The translations under genes and the position numbers were made by a program. A stretch of 64,000 bases of DNA from Pseudobutyrivibrio xylanivorans (GTDB taxonomy: Bacteria > Bacillota > Clostridia > Lachnospirales > Lachnospiraceae), in contig NZ_VTVE01000005.1 in NCBI RefSeq assembly GCF_010906925.1, positions 62,001 through 126,000 of the forward strand, written 5' to 3'. Positions 7,094-16,455 of the stretch are shown one piece after another. Positions within the stretch are counted from its first letter, which is position 1. Every line of letters begins with the position of its first letter. The notes under the pieces were generated by a model. That model was not told the DNA's origin. It worked only from the letters and a program-made list of their open reading frames with translations, and did not search any database.

Positions 7094-7177
7094 GCAGGAA
7101 TGGCGGAATTGGCAGACGCGCAGGCTTCAGGTGCCTGTGGTAGCAATATCGTGTGGGTTCAAGTCCCATTTCCTGCA
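7094..7177 (+). tRNA. tRNA-Leu (anticodon CAG)
   Basis: Acceptor arms GCAGGAA (7094) and TTCCTGC (7170-7176) pair perfectly, with discriminator A at 7177. The anticodon stem CAGGC/GCCTG encloses TTCAGGT, giving anticodon CAG (reads CUG). The long variable arm and the GGGTTCAAGTCCC T arm fit a class II leucine tRNA. CCA is not encoded and must be added after transcription. Confidence 0.95.
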
Positions 7178-7179
7178 TT

Positions 7180-7212
7180 TAGCCTAGACACATTTGTGTC
7201 TGGGCTTTTTTT
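7180..7212 (+). terminator. Terminator of tRNA-Leu
   Basis: GCC-AGACAC and GTGTCT-GGC form a hairpin with an ATTT loop, followed by seven T residues. Confidence 0.9.
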
Positions 7213-7374
7213 GTTTAAACATAAAGTTCCGTCATTTGTAATTGTTAAGGAGAATCTTTACTTTTTGTAAACACATACTGATGGTATAATTTTTAATATA
7301 CAAATAGTATTGGTGGTATCTGTTCTTAAATAGATGACTAATTTATAATCGCATTTGTCACAAGGAGCACGAAT

Positions 7375-8445
7375 ATGAAAATAACACTTTCTGAGAATAT
7401 ACGAAGATTTAGAAAAGACAGAAAAATGACGCAGGAAAAACTTGCGGAAGCCCTTGGTGTAACAGTAGGTGCTGTATACAAATGGGAATCAGGACTGTCG
7501 ACACCCGAATTGAGTCTCATTGTTGAAATGGCGGATTTATTTGACACATCGATTGATGTGCTTTTGGGATATAGAGTCAAGGATAAGCGCATTGAAACAA
7601 TCCTGAATAATATAAGAAATCTGGCAACAACTTTCGATCCAAAGGCTATAAACGAGGCAGAAAAAGCCCTTGTAAAATACCCTAATTCCTTCATGATGGT
7701 ATATGAATGCGCAGAAATATACAGTGTTTATGGAATGAGTTCTAATAATCGTTCATTAATGAACAAATCTTTAGAACTCTTTGAAAAAGCCAACATGCTG
7801 ATTTCGCAAAACACAAATCCTCGTATAAGCACAGTGACCATACAAGGAAATATTGCGTATTTGTATTTTTCACTGGGAGAATTTGAAAAGGGACTGGAAA
7901 AACTGAAAGAAAACAATGCGGATTCGATGTATAGCACTGAGATTGGGGCATATTTGTCTATTCAAATGAATAGAACAGATGAAGCAGCACCTTTTTTGTC
8001 AGAAGGGATGGTAAAAGCTTTTTCAGAATTAGTGACAGCAATTACCGGATACATTTTTGTTTATTGCTCGAATAAAAACTGGAATAAGGCACTGGAGATA
8101 ACAAATTATGGAATAGATGTCCTTTCTGGGATGAAATCGGGACCCCAAGGGGATTCTATAGACAGAGCTTACTCAGAGTTACTTGCCGCAATGTCTTTTA
8201 TAGAAAGAAAAAAAGGAAGGATTAAGGAATCTGACCTCTCGCTTGAAAAAGCTGTTAAGATTGCCAAGAAATTTGATTCCAATCCAAACTACAGCACAAA
8301 TATACTTCGATATACAGAGGATACTTATTTTTTAATATACGATATGTTCGGAGCCTCTGCTTGTGACAGTATAATAAAAATCCTTGAAAAACTTGGAGAC
8401 AGAGAGCTTTCCAAGAAATGTAGGGAATTGATAGAACATGAATAA
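7375..8445 (+). CDS. XRE-family regulator with TPR-like sensor region
   Basis: A 356-residue protein. Residues about 6-62 form a Cro/C1-type helix-turn-helix (M-T-Q-E-K-L-A-E-A-L-G-V-T, then G-A-V-Y-K-W-E-S-G), ending with the I-D-V-L-L-G-Y signature of this family. The remaining 290 residues are helical with spaced Ala/Leu/Tyr patterns like tetratricopeptide repeats, as in peptide-sensing regulators. A promoter with an extended -10 (TGGTATAAT, 7082-7090) lies upstream. It may control the transporter cassette that follows, but only position suggests this. Confidence 0.75.
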   Translation: MKITLSENIRRFRKDRKMTQEKLAEALGVTVGAVYKWESGLSTPELSLIVEMADLFDTSIDVLLGYRVKDKRIETILNNIRNLATTFDPKAINEAEKALVKYPNSFMMVYECAEIYSVYGMSSNNRSLMNKSLELFEKANMLISQNTNPRISTVTIQGNIAYLYFSLGEFEKGLEKLKENNADSMYSTEIGAYLSIQMNRTDEAAPFLSEGMVKAFSELVTAITGYIFVYCSNKNWNKALEITNYGIDVLSGMKSGPQGDSIDRAYSELLAAMSFIERKKGRIKESDLSLEKAVKIAKKFDSNPNYSTNILRYTEDTYFLIYDMFGASACDSIIKILEKLGDRELSKKCRELIEHE

Positions 8446-8533
8446 CTTAGTTTTGAGATGGTTTCAATAAAGAAAAATGACTATCTTAGATTATGTAAGA
8501 TATATAAATTTGAGTGGAAAATGCAACAAATAT

Positions 8534-8583
8534 GCAGCCTTTTGGTATGGGCAGGTAGGCTCATTCCGATGGGCTGCTTTTAT
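8534..8583 (+). terminator. Probable terminator after the XRE gene
   Basis: GCAGCC (8534-8539) pairs with GGCTGC (8572-8577), enclosing an inner helix ATG-GC/GC-CAT, and TTTTAT follows. The interval 8446-8740 holds this hairpin and otherwise no convincing gene. Confidence 0.5.
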
Positions 8584-8740
8584 ATTATCCCGGACCCTCT
8601 TGGTGATGCGGGAATAGGTCGCTTTATTGTATAAATATTTAAGAAGTGCAGGTTTGAAAATATAAATTTATCTTTAAAGATTTTTTAAGAATTATTTTGT
8701 TAACATGTCATCACAATGATAATTTGGAGGATTATTTCGG

Positions 8741-11167
8741 ATGTTTTTCAGGATGTTGAAAAAAGATTTAGCAGATAAAAAGCGGTTGAATATTATCCTT
8801 TTAATATTTATGTGCATGGCATCCATTTTAACAGTATGTAGCGCAATAATGTTATATGCCAATACATTAGGGATAAAAGAAGATAGAGAGAAAGTCAATG
8901 CAGCGGATGTAGTAATAATCAATAGCAGGGATTTAGGGGGCATTGAGGAAAAACAAAAAAGGTTATCAGAGTGGTTTCTAAATAGAGATGGAGTTACTGA
9001 GTTAGAGTTAGGTGAAACAATTTCATTTATACAAAATGCTATAGATTTTGAGGGATATGAAGAAGACTCACAGGCTCTTTTGAAAGATGCCAAGTATTTT
9101 GCATATGACCTGAACATGAAACACAATCGAGTTACTGATATGAACAGCCAATTCTTTGATTTGGATTATGGCACAATTGCTGTGCCTCAGATTATTCACA
9201 AATATGCTGGCGTAAATATTGGTGATACGGTGAGAATTACAACTCAGCTAGGAAATATATATGAGTTTAAGGTCACAGTTATAACTAAAGATCCGGGCAT
9301 GAATGGACATCTTAGACTTTTTTTTAATGAAGAGGATTATGAAGTACTAAAGAAAGATAGCCCAATAATAGAAGATGTATATATGGTGAAGCTTTTCGAA
9401 GGGAATACATATCTAGACCAAAGTAGTTTGGTTAACGATTTTTCTGAGATGAAGGAATCAGAGGCTGAATATATCAGAGGATACAAACTAGATGATTCAT
9501 ATACGGACCAGGAAGTTTCATCAACGCTTACAGCTTTGATGATTGTATTTTCCGTGTTATTAATTCTTATGGTTTTTATGACCATTAGTTTCACTATAAA
9601 ATCTGCAATAAAAAATGAAGAAAAAGAATTGGGAATGCTAAAAGCTCTGGGAATAGAATCAATGTCCTTTAATTGGCTTTTTGCAGCAAAATATATAGCT
9701 ATTTCATTATTTTCAAGCATAGTTGGACTCTTTGGAGGAATTTATTTTTCAAGGCTTGAAATAAAGTATCTTACTTTTGGATATCTAGAACCTGAGCTTG
9801 GAAATATTCTACCTGTAGCAGTAATAACATCATTAATGTCCTTTGTTATTATAGTAGTTTTCGTTGCTATTAGCTTAAGGCGAATGAAGCGAATCAGCAT
9901 AATTGACGTAATTACAGGTGAGAATAGAGGAGAGCGGTTTGGTAAGCATCCGGGATTGTTTCTCCATAAGATGAAGAAAATTAATGTTCCTTTTTATTTG
10001 GCGCTTACTGACTTAACGAATCGAATAAAGCGATATAAATTTCTTATATTTGCATATACCTTTGGAATAGCAATAATTATCACTCTTCTCGAAATATATA
10101 ATACAGTCTATTCTTCATATTGGATTGAAAGAATGTGGGGACGACCAGAGTTTGATTTTGTGTTAGATATGTCAAGGGAAATGTCTGATGAGTATATTCA
10201 ACGGGGTGGAAGTCTAGGTGGTGCCATAGATATTGTGAATGAAGAACTAAAAGGGGCTAATATCCCGGCAACAGTAGGTTATTGCAGTTATGTTCGTGAT
10301 ATAGAGCTTACACATAATAATGAAATCCATATGGCCGGCATGTACTTCGACTGCGATTATATATCTGACTTTGAGCTGTATGAGGGAGTGCATCCAAAGT
10401 TAAGGAATGAGGTTTTAATGGACGCTATTGATGCAAAAAAAAGTGGCATAGAGGTTGGCGATTCCATAAGTGTAAAGTACTACAAATACAATGATGATGG
10501 ACTTACTTACAAAGAGGTAGAGGAAGAGTTTATAGTTGTAGGTCTGGTAGATGTTGCGGAGGGACAGCTAAGTATTTACACCAGTGATATGTTTGAAGGA
10601 GCTGCCGAGGCAGGACGAATGATTGTTGGATCTAAAATAGATGCCCCTGATAGTATGAAAGATGAATATATAGAACAAATGAGAGAAATGTATGGTCAAA
10701 GTAGTATCAGAAATAAGATTGAAGAAATTGATTATTCTCTCAGTGGATATGGTGCTGTGTACTCAACGATTCTTATGTTGTTTATACCAATGATATTGAT
10801 TTTGATGATTATGGTCACAATGTTGTATCAATCAGTGAATATGGTAGATGAGACGCCAGATATTGCTCTATTAAAATGTGGTGGTTTTACAAATGGTAAC
10901 GTTAAAGCTTGGCAGCTGATTAGAAGTACTATGATATCTATTGGTTCATCCATACTAGCCATCTTATTGGTAAACACAGCGATTGCTTTTGGATTAAAAA
11001 AATTGTTCTTTAATTTGGGATATATATTGAACTACCATTCAAATCAAGATGTCTTTAGGTTTTATATAGTACTTCCTATTTTGATTACAGTCATTATCGA
11101 CTTTATCACATATCTAACCCTAAAGAGAGTTGATGATATGGAGATATCAAAAATTCGTGACATTTAA
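8741..11167 (+). CDS. ABC transporter permease, two FtsX domains
   Basis: An 808-residue membrane protein. An N-terminal helix (about residues 18-42) precedes an extracytoplasmic domain of about 200 residues, a first FtsX block of three helices (about 255-390), a further helix near 430-450, a second extracytoplasmic domain and a second three-helix FtsX block (about 690-800). This matches the MacB/LolC-type mechanotransmission exporters, not channel-type permeases. Its ATPase is the next gene. With the peptidase and two-component system downstream it looks like a peptide or antibiotic response module. Confidence 0.85.
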   Translation: MFFRMLKKDLADKKRLNIILLIFMCMASILTVCSAIMLYANTLGIKEDREKVNAADVVIINSRDLGGIEEKQKRLSEWFLNRDGVTELELGETISFIQNAIDFEGYEEDSQALLKDAKYFAYDLNMKHNRVTDMNSQFFDLDYGTIAVPQIIHKYAGVNIGDTVRITTQLGNIYEFKVTVITKDPGMNGHLRLFFNEEDYEVLKKDSPIIEDVYMVKLFEGNTYLDQSSLVNDFSEMKESEAEYIRGYKLDDSYTDQEVSSTLTALMIVFSVLLILMVFMTISFTIKSAIKNEEKELGMLKALGIESMSFNWLFAAKYIAISLFSSIVGLFGGIYFSRLEIKYLTFGYLEPELGNILPVAVITSLMSFVIIVVFVAISLRRMKRISIIDVITGENRGERFGKHPGLFLHKMKKINVPFYLALTDLTNRIKRYKFLIFAYTFGIAIIITLLEIYNTVYSSYWIERMWGRPEFDFVLDMSREMSDEYIQRGGSLGGAIDIVNEELKGANIPATVGYCSYVRDIELTHNNEIHMAGMYFDCDYISDFELYEGVHPKLRNEVLMDAIDAKKSGIEVGDSISVKYYKYNDDGLTYKEVEEEFIVVGLVDVAEGQLSIYTSDMFEGAAEAGRMIVGSKIDAPDSMKDEYIEQMREMYGQSSIRNKIEEIDYSLSGYGAVYSTILMLFIPMILILMIMVTMLYQSVNMVDETPDIALLKCGGFTNGNVKAWQLIRSTMISIGSSILAILLVNTAIAFGLKKLFFNLGYILNYHSNQDVFRFYIVLPILITVIIDFITYLTLKRVDDMEISKIRDI

Positions 11168-11189
11168 TGAAATATAGTTGGAGGAAAAG

Positions 11190-11954
11190 ATGGGTAAAAC
11201 AGTTTTAGAAGCAAAGGAATTGTGCAAGACATATATTGTTGATAAATACAGTAATAATGTCCTGAGAAATGTTGATTTCAAGCTTAATGAAGGTGAGTTT
11301 ACAGCTATTATGGGGCCTTCTGGTTCAGGTAAATCAACACTTTTGTACACCTTAAGCGGTATGGATGAAGTTACCTCAGGAAGTGTTTTGTTTGATGGAA
11401 AAGACATTTCTATAATGAATCATAAGCAGCTTAGCAACCTACGACTGAATGAAATGGGATTTGTTTTTCAGCAGATGTATATGCTTAAAAAGCTATGCAT
11501 TTTGGATAATATCATTTTGCCGGGATATCAGACATCTAAAGCAAGTAAAACTGAGGTTAACGACAGAGCAAGAAAGCTTATGCACAATTTGGGCATAGAA
11601 AGCATTGCTCAGAATGAAATATATGAAGTGTCAGGTGGCCAGCTTCAACGGGCTTGTCTGTGCAGAGCGTTAATTAACTCCCCGAAAATTCTGTTTGCAG
11701 ACGAGCCTACTGGAGCGTTAAATTCAAAAGCGGCTACAGAGGTTATGAAAGAGCTGAGAAAAGCTAACAGTGATGGTATGACCATTCTAATGGTAACTCA
11801 CAGTGAAAAGGTGGCAGCTAGTTCAGAGAGAGTGGTTTTTCTGGTAGATGGAAATATAAAAGGGGAGCTATATCTTGGAAAACAAGTGGATGATAGTGAT
11901 GGCTTGGTGCGAGAAAGAAAACTCAAAAACTGGCTTGATGAGATGGGATGGTAA
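11190..11954 (+). CDS. ABC transporter ATP-binding protein, MacB/LolD type
   Basis: About 254 residues with all nucleotide-binding motifs: Walker A G-P-S-G-S-G-K-S-T (42-50), Q-loop V-F-Q-Q, signature V-S-G-G-Q-L-Q-R-A, Walker B I-L-F-A-D-E-P-T-G-A and H-loop V-T-H-S. The order and spacing match ATPases partnering FtsX-type permeases. The frame begins at TTG 11178, but ATG 11190 directly follows GGAGGAAA and gives the usual N-terminus. It powers the upstream permease. Confidence 0.9.
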   Translation: MGKTVLEAKELCKTYIVDKYSNNVLRNVDFKLNEGEFTAIMGPSGSGKSTLLYTLSGMDEVTSGSVLFDGKDISIMNHKQLSNLRLNEMGFVFQQMYMLKKLCILDNIILPGYQTSKASKTEVNDRARKLMHNLGIESIAQNEIYEVSGGQLQRACLCRALINSPKILFADEPTGALNSKAATEVMKELRKANSDGMTILMVTHSEKVAASSERVVFLVDGNIKGELYLGKQVDDSDGLVRERKLKNWLDEMGW

Positions 11955-11959
11955 TATTT

Positions 11960-13357
11960 ATGAAAAGGATAATAGCTATAGCAATAGTAGGCGGTTTGCT
12001 TTTGCTGGGTGCGAGAACACCTAAGAGTGACGCTATGGTGAGACAAAGTGAGCCTGTAAAGCCGGTGGCAAATTATGATACAAAAGAAACTGCGGTATAC
12101 ACTGAAGATGGCATAGAAGCAGATGTATTATTTGAATACACTACACCAGATGGGATATGCACCATAAAAGTGACAGAGGCATATTATGATGTTACTTTGG
12201 ATGAAGAAAAAGCCACACCTTACCAGGCGGGACTAGCTTATGGAAGGGCTATAAAAGAGGTTTATCCCAGTTATTGCGCTGATTTTGAACCCTATATTCA
12301 CGAAAATATTAGATATGCTTTTCCGAATGTTAAGGATGATTTTTCTCCTGTAACAAAGCGACTAGATAGACTTTTTAATTCTATAAATGGTGACTATCAA
12401 CAGGAAATAAAGGGACTTGCCGATGGACTAGGTCTTAAAAATCAAGGTATCAAAAAGGATGGAATATTGAGTAGGCAGGAGTTTTTGGCAGGCCAGATGC
12501 TTCCGGATGCATTGAGGCAGACAGCCTGCTCAGGATTGTCACTGTGGGGAGAGAAGACTATCACTGGTGATATGCTAGCTGTTAGATGCATAGAGTGGCA
12601 ATTGGGAAGTGATAATACTATGTGTAAAATTCACTCTGTCCTTCACTTGAAAAATGGAGAAAAAAGTATCGCTTCAATAGGGTTTTTAGGATTGCTTGAG
12701 GTGATTTCAGGTATAAATAATGATGGCGTATTTGGAGCTATTTTAGATGTAGATACTGGTCAAGAATATGATTTTGAAGGAAAGACCTGTTATACCTATT
12801 CGTTAAGAAAGGCATTGGAGGAATACAATACTGCCAAGGATGTTGGGGAATACATGGTATCTAACAGTGATAGATTCACCTATAGCCACAACATTATGAT
12901 TACAGATGGAAATGAATCCTACTGTGCAGAAGATGCTGTTTTAAAAATAAAAGAAAAGGGAAAGGGATATTCTGTTTTAAGAGACAACAAAACCCCTATG
13001 ATGAAGGATGTAAAATGGGAAAGCCCTGATAGCTTCTGCATTATTAATTCCTTTGTGACTGAGAATAACTATGACATTATGTCGGGCTTTTTACCTAATG
13101 TGGCTAGATTTGTAAAATACAATGAGTGGGTAAAAAACACCGATAAGTTTGATGTGGTAGAACTTAAGAATACAATGACTCAGGAGCAGGTAGAGACGGA
13201 TCTTTATGGTTCTCCAGTTATCTATAATGTCCACAAGGACGATTTGACACAGATGATTCTCATAGACTATCATCAGGGTAGCGTACAGGTTGTATTTACT
13301 GGGCTTGACGGTGTGGAGGATAAGCCTGTTTTTTATCAGGTGGAGAAGTTTAAATAA
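11960..13357 (+). CDS. Secreted C45-family Ntn hydrolase (acyl transferase/amidase-like)
   Basis: About 466 residues. An N-terminal hydrophobic signal (residues 4-17) precedes a domain resembling peptidase C45/penicillin acyl transferase proteins. The expected N-terminal nucleophile is Cys190 in T-A-C-S-G-L-S, followed by an M-L-A-V-R-C strand and a G-F-L-G-L-L-E-V-I-S-G-I-N-N-D-G segment typical of the Ntn fold. The leader reads L-L-L-L-G-A-R where a lipoprotein would have L-L-G-C, so it is not a standard lipoprotein. ATG 11960 is preferred to 11948, which overlaps the ATPase gene. It may cleave an amide bond of a peptide or lactam handled by the transporter. Confidence 0.72.
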   Translation: MKRIIAIAIVGGLLLLGARTPKSDAMVRQSEPVKPVANYDTKETAVYTEDGIEADVLFEYTTPDGICTIKVTEAYYDVTLDEEKATPYQAGLAYGRAIKEVYPSYCADFEPYIHENIRYAFPNVKDDFSPVTKRLDRLFNSINGDYQQEIKGLADGLGLKNQGIKKDGILSRQEFLAGQMLPDALRQTACSGLSLWGEKTITGDMLAVRCIEWQLGSDNTMCKIHSVLHLKNGEKSIASIGFLGLLEVISGINNDGVFGAILDVDTGQEYDFEGKTCYTYSLRKALEEYNTAKDVGEYMVSNSDRFTYSHNIMITDGNESYCAEDAVLKIKEKGKGYSVLRDNKTPMMKDVKWESPDSFCIINSFVTENNYDIMSGFLPNVARFVKYNEWVKNTDKFDVVELKNTMTQEQVETDLYGSPVIYNVHKDDLTQMILIDYHQGSVQVVFTGLDGVEDKPVFYQVEKFK

Positions 13358-13369
13358 TGGTGAGGCGCT

Positions 13370-14041
13370 ATGGATATTTTACTTATAGAGGATAATAAAG
13401 AGCTGGGACAGCTAATATTCGATTTTATTAGTACTACCGAATACACAGTCTCATGGGTACAATCGGCAGAGGAGGCTTTACAGGAGATTGAAAATACTAA
13501 TTACAGACTACTTTTATTAGATGTAATGCTTCCAGGCCAGGATGGTTTTAGCGCTCTTGCCTGTATTCGGAAAAATTATAATATGCCGGTGCTTATGATG
13601 AGCGCCAGGACTGATGATGAAAGTAAAATTCTTGGAATGGAAACAGGGGCCGATGATTACATCGAAAAGCCCTTTTCCATTCCTGTTCTTTTATCTAAAA
13701 TTAGGGCTCTCCTTAGACGGTCATACCCTAATCAGGAATCGAATATAATGATTTATAAAAATATCAAAGTTGATATTGGGGCACGCACTGTTATGAAAAG
13801 CGGCCAGAGTGTAGATGTTTCAGGAAAAGAATTTGACATTCTTGTGTGCCTCATGAAAAAGCCAGGACAGGTTGTGGATAAAAATGAACTTTTTGATGAA
13901 GTGTGGGGATATTATAGCGATACTGAAATGAGTTCGTTAAATGTATATATCAGATGGCTTAGGGAGAAAATTGAAGATGACCCTAAAGAACCCATTTTTA
14001 TAAAAACAGTCTGGGGAAAGGGATATAAGTTTGGAGAATAA
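13370..14041 (+). CDS. OmpR-family response regulator
   Basis: A 223-residue regulator. The receiver domain has acidic residues E7/D8, phospho-acceptor Asp51 (L-L-L-L-D-V-M-L-P) and the conserved Lys near 100 (Y-I-E-K-P-F). The C-terminal winged helix includes V-D-V-S-G-K-E-F-D-I-L and the terminal V-W-G-K-G-Y-K-F. It is adjacent to its kinase (3-base gap) and probably controls the upstream transporter operon. Confidence 0.92.
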   Translation: MDILLIEDNKELGQLIFDFISTTEYTVSWVQSAEEALQEIENTNYRLLLLDVMLPGQDGFSALACIRKNYNMPVLMMSARTDDESKILGMETGADDYIEKPFSIPVLLSKIRALLRRSYPNQESNIMIYKNIKVDIGARTVMKSGQSVDVSGKEFDILVCLMKKPGQVVDKNELFDEVWGYYSDTEMSSLNVYIRWLREKIEDDPKEPIFIKTVWGKGYKFGE

Positions 14042-14044
14042 TTT

Positions 14045-15322
14045 ATGAGAAGATATTATAAATATTGGATTTTTCTATTTTTATATTATATCTGCTGGGG
14101 ACTGATTATTTTTTCCTTATGGAAAAAGTTATCTGTCAGTGAGACTGGAAATCGAATGGCATTTATGAATAGGATGACCAACCAGATTAGTATAACATCT
14201 AACGCGGATGTAACCCCTTTGCTGCGTGATTTTTCTGACAAGGACATACCTGAAAAAATAGAAGTTTTTTATGAAAAAGATGGCAACCTGAAAAATGTTG
14301 GTGGGGAAGATAATACTTATTTGTTCCCACTTAAGGATAAAGATGGAGCGGTTGAGGGATTTGTTGTTTATAAATACAAATCTACAGTGACAAAAAACAT
14401 GCTGTTTTTGGCGGAGATATCAGCTTTTGTTTTCTTTATTCCTATATTTATAGCGGTGTTTATGATTAACAAAAAGATTTTGGGACCTTTTCAAGAATTT
14501 TCTGATTATCCAGAAAAGCTTTCAAAGGGGCTGGTGTCCGATGGCTTACCTGAGACAAAAAGCCGATTGTTTGGCAGATATGTTTGGGGCATGAATATGC
14601 TTGGCGACAAAATCGATGAGGACAAACGGGAGATTGATAGGCTCCTCTTCGATAGAAAACAGTTCATTTCAACTTTGGCCCATGGAATAAAGACTCCTGT
14701 ATCTAATATAAAACTATATTCTGAGGCAATAGAAACAGGCTTGTATCGGGATGGTAATCCGGATCCAAAAGACAGCGAGATAGCTGCTAAAATTAAAAAG
14801 AATGCTGATGATATAGCAGAACTTGCAGGGAAAATATTAGATGATCCTGGTTCCCTTCAGAGTAAGTATTCTCCTGAAATTGAGAATTTTTATTTAGATG
14901 AAATAAGAAGCCGTGTTGCAGAAGATTTTCAAAATAGGTGCAATGTGAACAATATTCCATTTGCAATAGAGCTAAGTGGGAATCCTCTTGTAAATAGTGA
15001 CATTAATTTAGTCATAAAGTGCCTGACTCAGTTTATTGAAAATGCCATTAAGTATGGGGATGGAACAGGCATAAGATTAAAATGCTTTAGACAAGATGAT
15101 ATGATGTTTTACAGTGTGATTAACAACGGAGTAACTATTGATAGTAGGGAGATTCCATACGTTTTCAACTGTTATTATAGAGGTTCTAATTCATATAATC
15201 ATGAGGGCAGCGGCATTGGATTATATGAGGCAAAGTCAATTGTCAAGGCCTTAGGCGGAGACATAATTATGAAAATTTGGGAAAATACCACAGAAGTTTT
15301 GATGTATATTCCTGATAATTAA
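14045..15322 (+). CDS. Sensor histidine kinase
   Basis: A 425-residue kinase. Membrane helices at about residues 8-27 and 120-141 flank an extracellular sensor of about 90 residues. The phospho-accepting His213 is in L-A-H-G-I-K-T-P-V-S, the N box is F-I-E-N-A-I-K-Y-G, and the G box is G-S-G-I-G-L-Y. The H box has G-I-K in place of the usual E-L-K/R, so phosphatase behaviour may differ. It pairs with the response regulator directly upstream. Confidence 0.9.
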   Translation: MRRYYKYWIFLFLYYICWGLIIFSLWKKLSVSETGNRMAFMNRMTNQISITSNADVTPLLRDFSDKDIPEKIEVFYEKDGNLKNVGGEDNTYLFPLKDKDGAVEGFVVYKYKSTVTKNMLFLAEISAFVFFIPIFIAVFMINKKILGPFQEFSDYPEKLSKGLVSDGLPETKSRLFGRYVWGMNMLGDKIDEDKREIDRLLFDRKQFISTLAHGIKTPVSNIKLYSEAIETGLYRDGNPDPKDSEIAAKIKKNADDIAELAGKILDDPGSLQSKYSPEIENFYLDEIRSRVAEDFQNRCNVNNIPFAIELSGNPLVNSDINLVIKCLTQFIENAIKYGDGTGIRLKCFRQDDMMFYSVINNGVTIDSREIPYVFNCYYRGSNSYNHEGSGIGLYEAKSIVKALGGDIIMKIWENTTEVLMYIPDN

Positions 15323-15335
15323 ATAAATTTAAAAA

Positions 15336-15382
15336 AAATTACGCAGAAAAAAGGATATCCTTTTTTTCTGCGTAATTTGTAT
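15336..15382. terminator. Bidirectional-looking intrinsic terminator
   Basis: A near-perfect 21-bp inverted repeat (15336-15356 with 15357-15378) centred on GGATATCC, with AAATTACGCAG and CTGCGTAATTT ends. It closes the transporter/two-component operon. Confidence 0.8.
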
Positions 15383-15419
15383 TATAGAGGTTCGTGTTAA
15401 GCAAAATTTGGAGGCTAAA

Positions 15420-16436
15420 ATGGGCACAATAAGAGAAATGATTGAGCAGATGGAGAGGGAGACTCTTAGTTGTTATGCTACGCTCAATGAGAATTCAAAA
15501 GGGCGAGCTAAAGACGAGCCACAGTGTGATATCAGACCTCTTTTTCAGAGAGATAGGGATAGAATCTTACACAGTAAGGCCTTTCGTAGACTTAAAAATA
15601 AAACGCAAGTATTTCTTACTCCTCAGGGTGATCACTACAGGACGAGATTATCTCACACATTAGAAGTTTCACAGAATGCAAGGACTATTGCTAAGGCCCT
15701 CAGACTTAATGAGGATTTGGTTGAGGCAATTGCTCTTGGTCATGACTTGGGACATACACCTTTTGGTCATGCAGGTGAGGCACAGCTTAATGCCATGTGC
15801 TCTACTGGATTTATCCATTCAGAGCAGAGTGTGCGCATTGTTGAGAAATTGGAAAAGGGCGGCCAGGGTCTTAATCTCACATGGGAGGTTATAGATGGTA
15901 TAAGAAATCATCAGACCAGTGGACATCCAGCCACACCTGAGGGACAGATTGTCAGACTATCTGACAAGATAGCATATGTTAATAGTGATATAGATGATGC
16001 CATCAGAGCGCAGATTCTTACAGAGGAGGATATTCCTCTTGAAATCAGAAAGACTCTTGGTATGTCATCAGCTGTTAGACTTGATACACTTATTCATGAT
16101 GTAATCATTAGCAGCCAGGATAGCCCTGTTATCAAGATGTCGCCTGAGATAGAGGAGGCCATGGCAGAGCTTCGCCGCTTTATGTTTGCCAATGTCTACA
16201 AGGATTCAGTGGCAAAGGTGGAAGAGGTCAAGGCTAAGCGTATGATTCGAGAATTATACGAGTATTACACAGTCCATTTTGATGAGCTCCCAGACCGTTA
16301 TCGCGCTATGGAAGATGAGGGCGAGAGTGAAGAGCGCATCATTTGCGATTATATTTCTGGTATGACAGACCAGTATTGCATTACTAAATTTAACGAATAC
16401 TTCATGCCAAAGGCATGGGTAGTAGATGGATTTTAA
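15420..16436 (+). CDS. dgt: dNTP triphosphohydrolase (Dgt-like)
   Basis: A 338-residue HD-domain protein. The metal site is clear: S-R-L-S-H-T-L-E-V then L-G-H-D-L-G-H-T-P-F-G-H-A-G-E, and a later I-R-N-H-Q and S-D-K-I-A-Y-V-N-S-D-I-D-D-A. The family hydrolyses dNTPs to nucleosides and triphosphate. ATG 15420 follows TTGGAGG and is chosen over the in-frame TTG 15408. It is followed closely by dnaG and rpoD, an arrangement common in Clostridia. Confidence 0.92.
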   Translation: MGTIREMIEQMERETLSCYATLNENSKGRAKDEPQCDIRPLFQRDRDRILHSKAFRRLKNKTQVFLTPQGDHYRTRLSHTLEVSQNARTIAKALRLNEDLVEAIALGHDLGHTPFGHAGEAQLNAMCSTGFIHSEQSVRIVEKLEKGGQGLNLTWEVIDGIRNHQTSGHPATPEGQIVRLSDKIAYVNSDIDDAIRAQILTEEDIPLEIRKTLGMSSAVRLDTLIHDVIISSQDSPVIKMSPEIEEAMAELRRFMFANVYKDSVAKVEEVKAKRMIRELYEYYTVHFDELPDRYRAMEDEGESEERIICDYISGMTDQYCITKFNEYFMPKAWVVDGF

Positions 16437-16455
16437 TAAATATACGGGAGAATAA

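Noticed and set aside
7088-7270. Open reading frame across tRNA-Leu
   Set aside because: It overlaps a complete tRNA gene and its terminator, and has no ribosome binding site.
11948-11962. Earlier ATG for the C45 hydrolase
   Set aside because: It overlaps the ATPase stop region and adds residues before a normal signal peptide start; the ATG at 11960 fits better.
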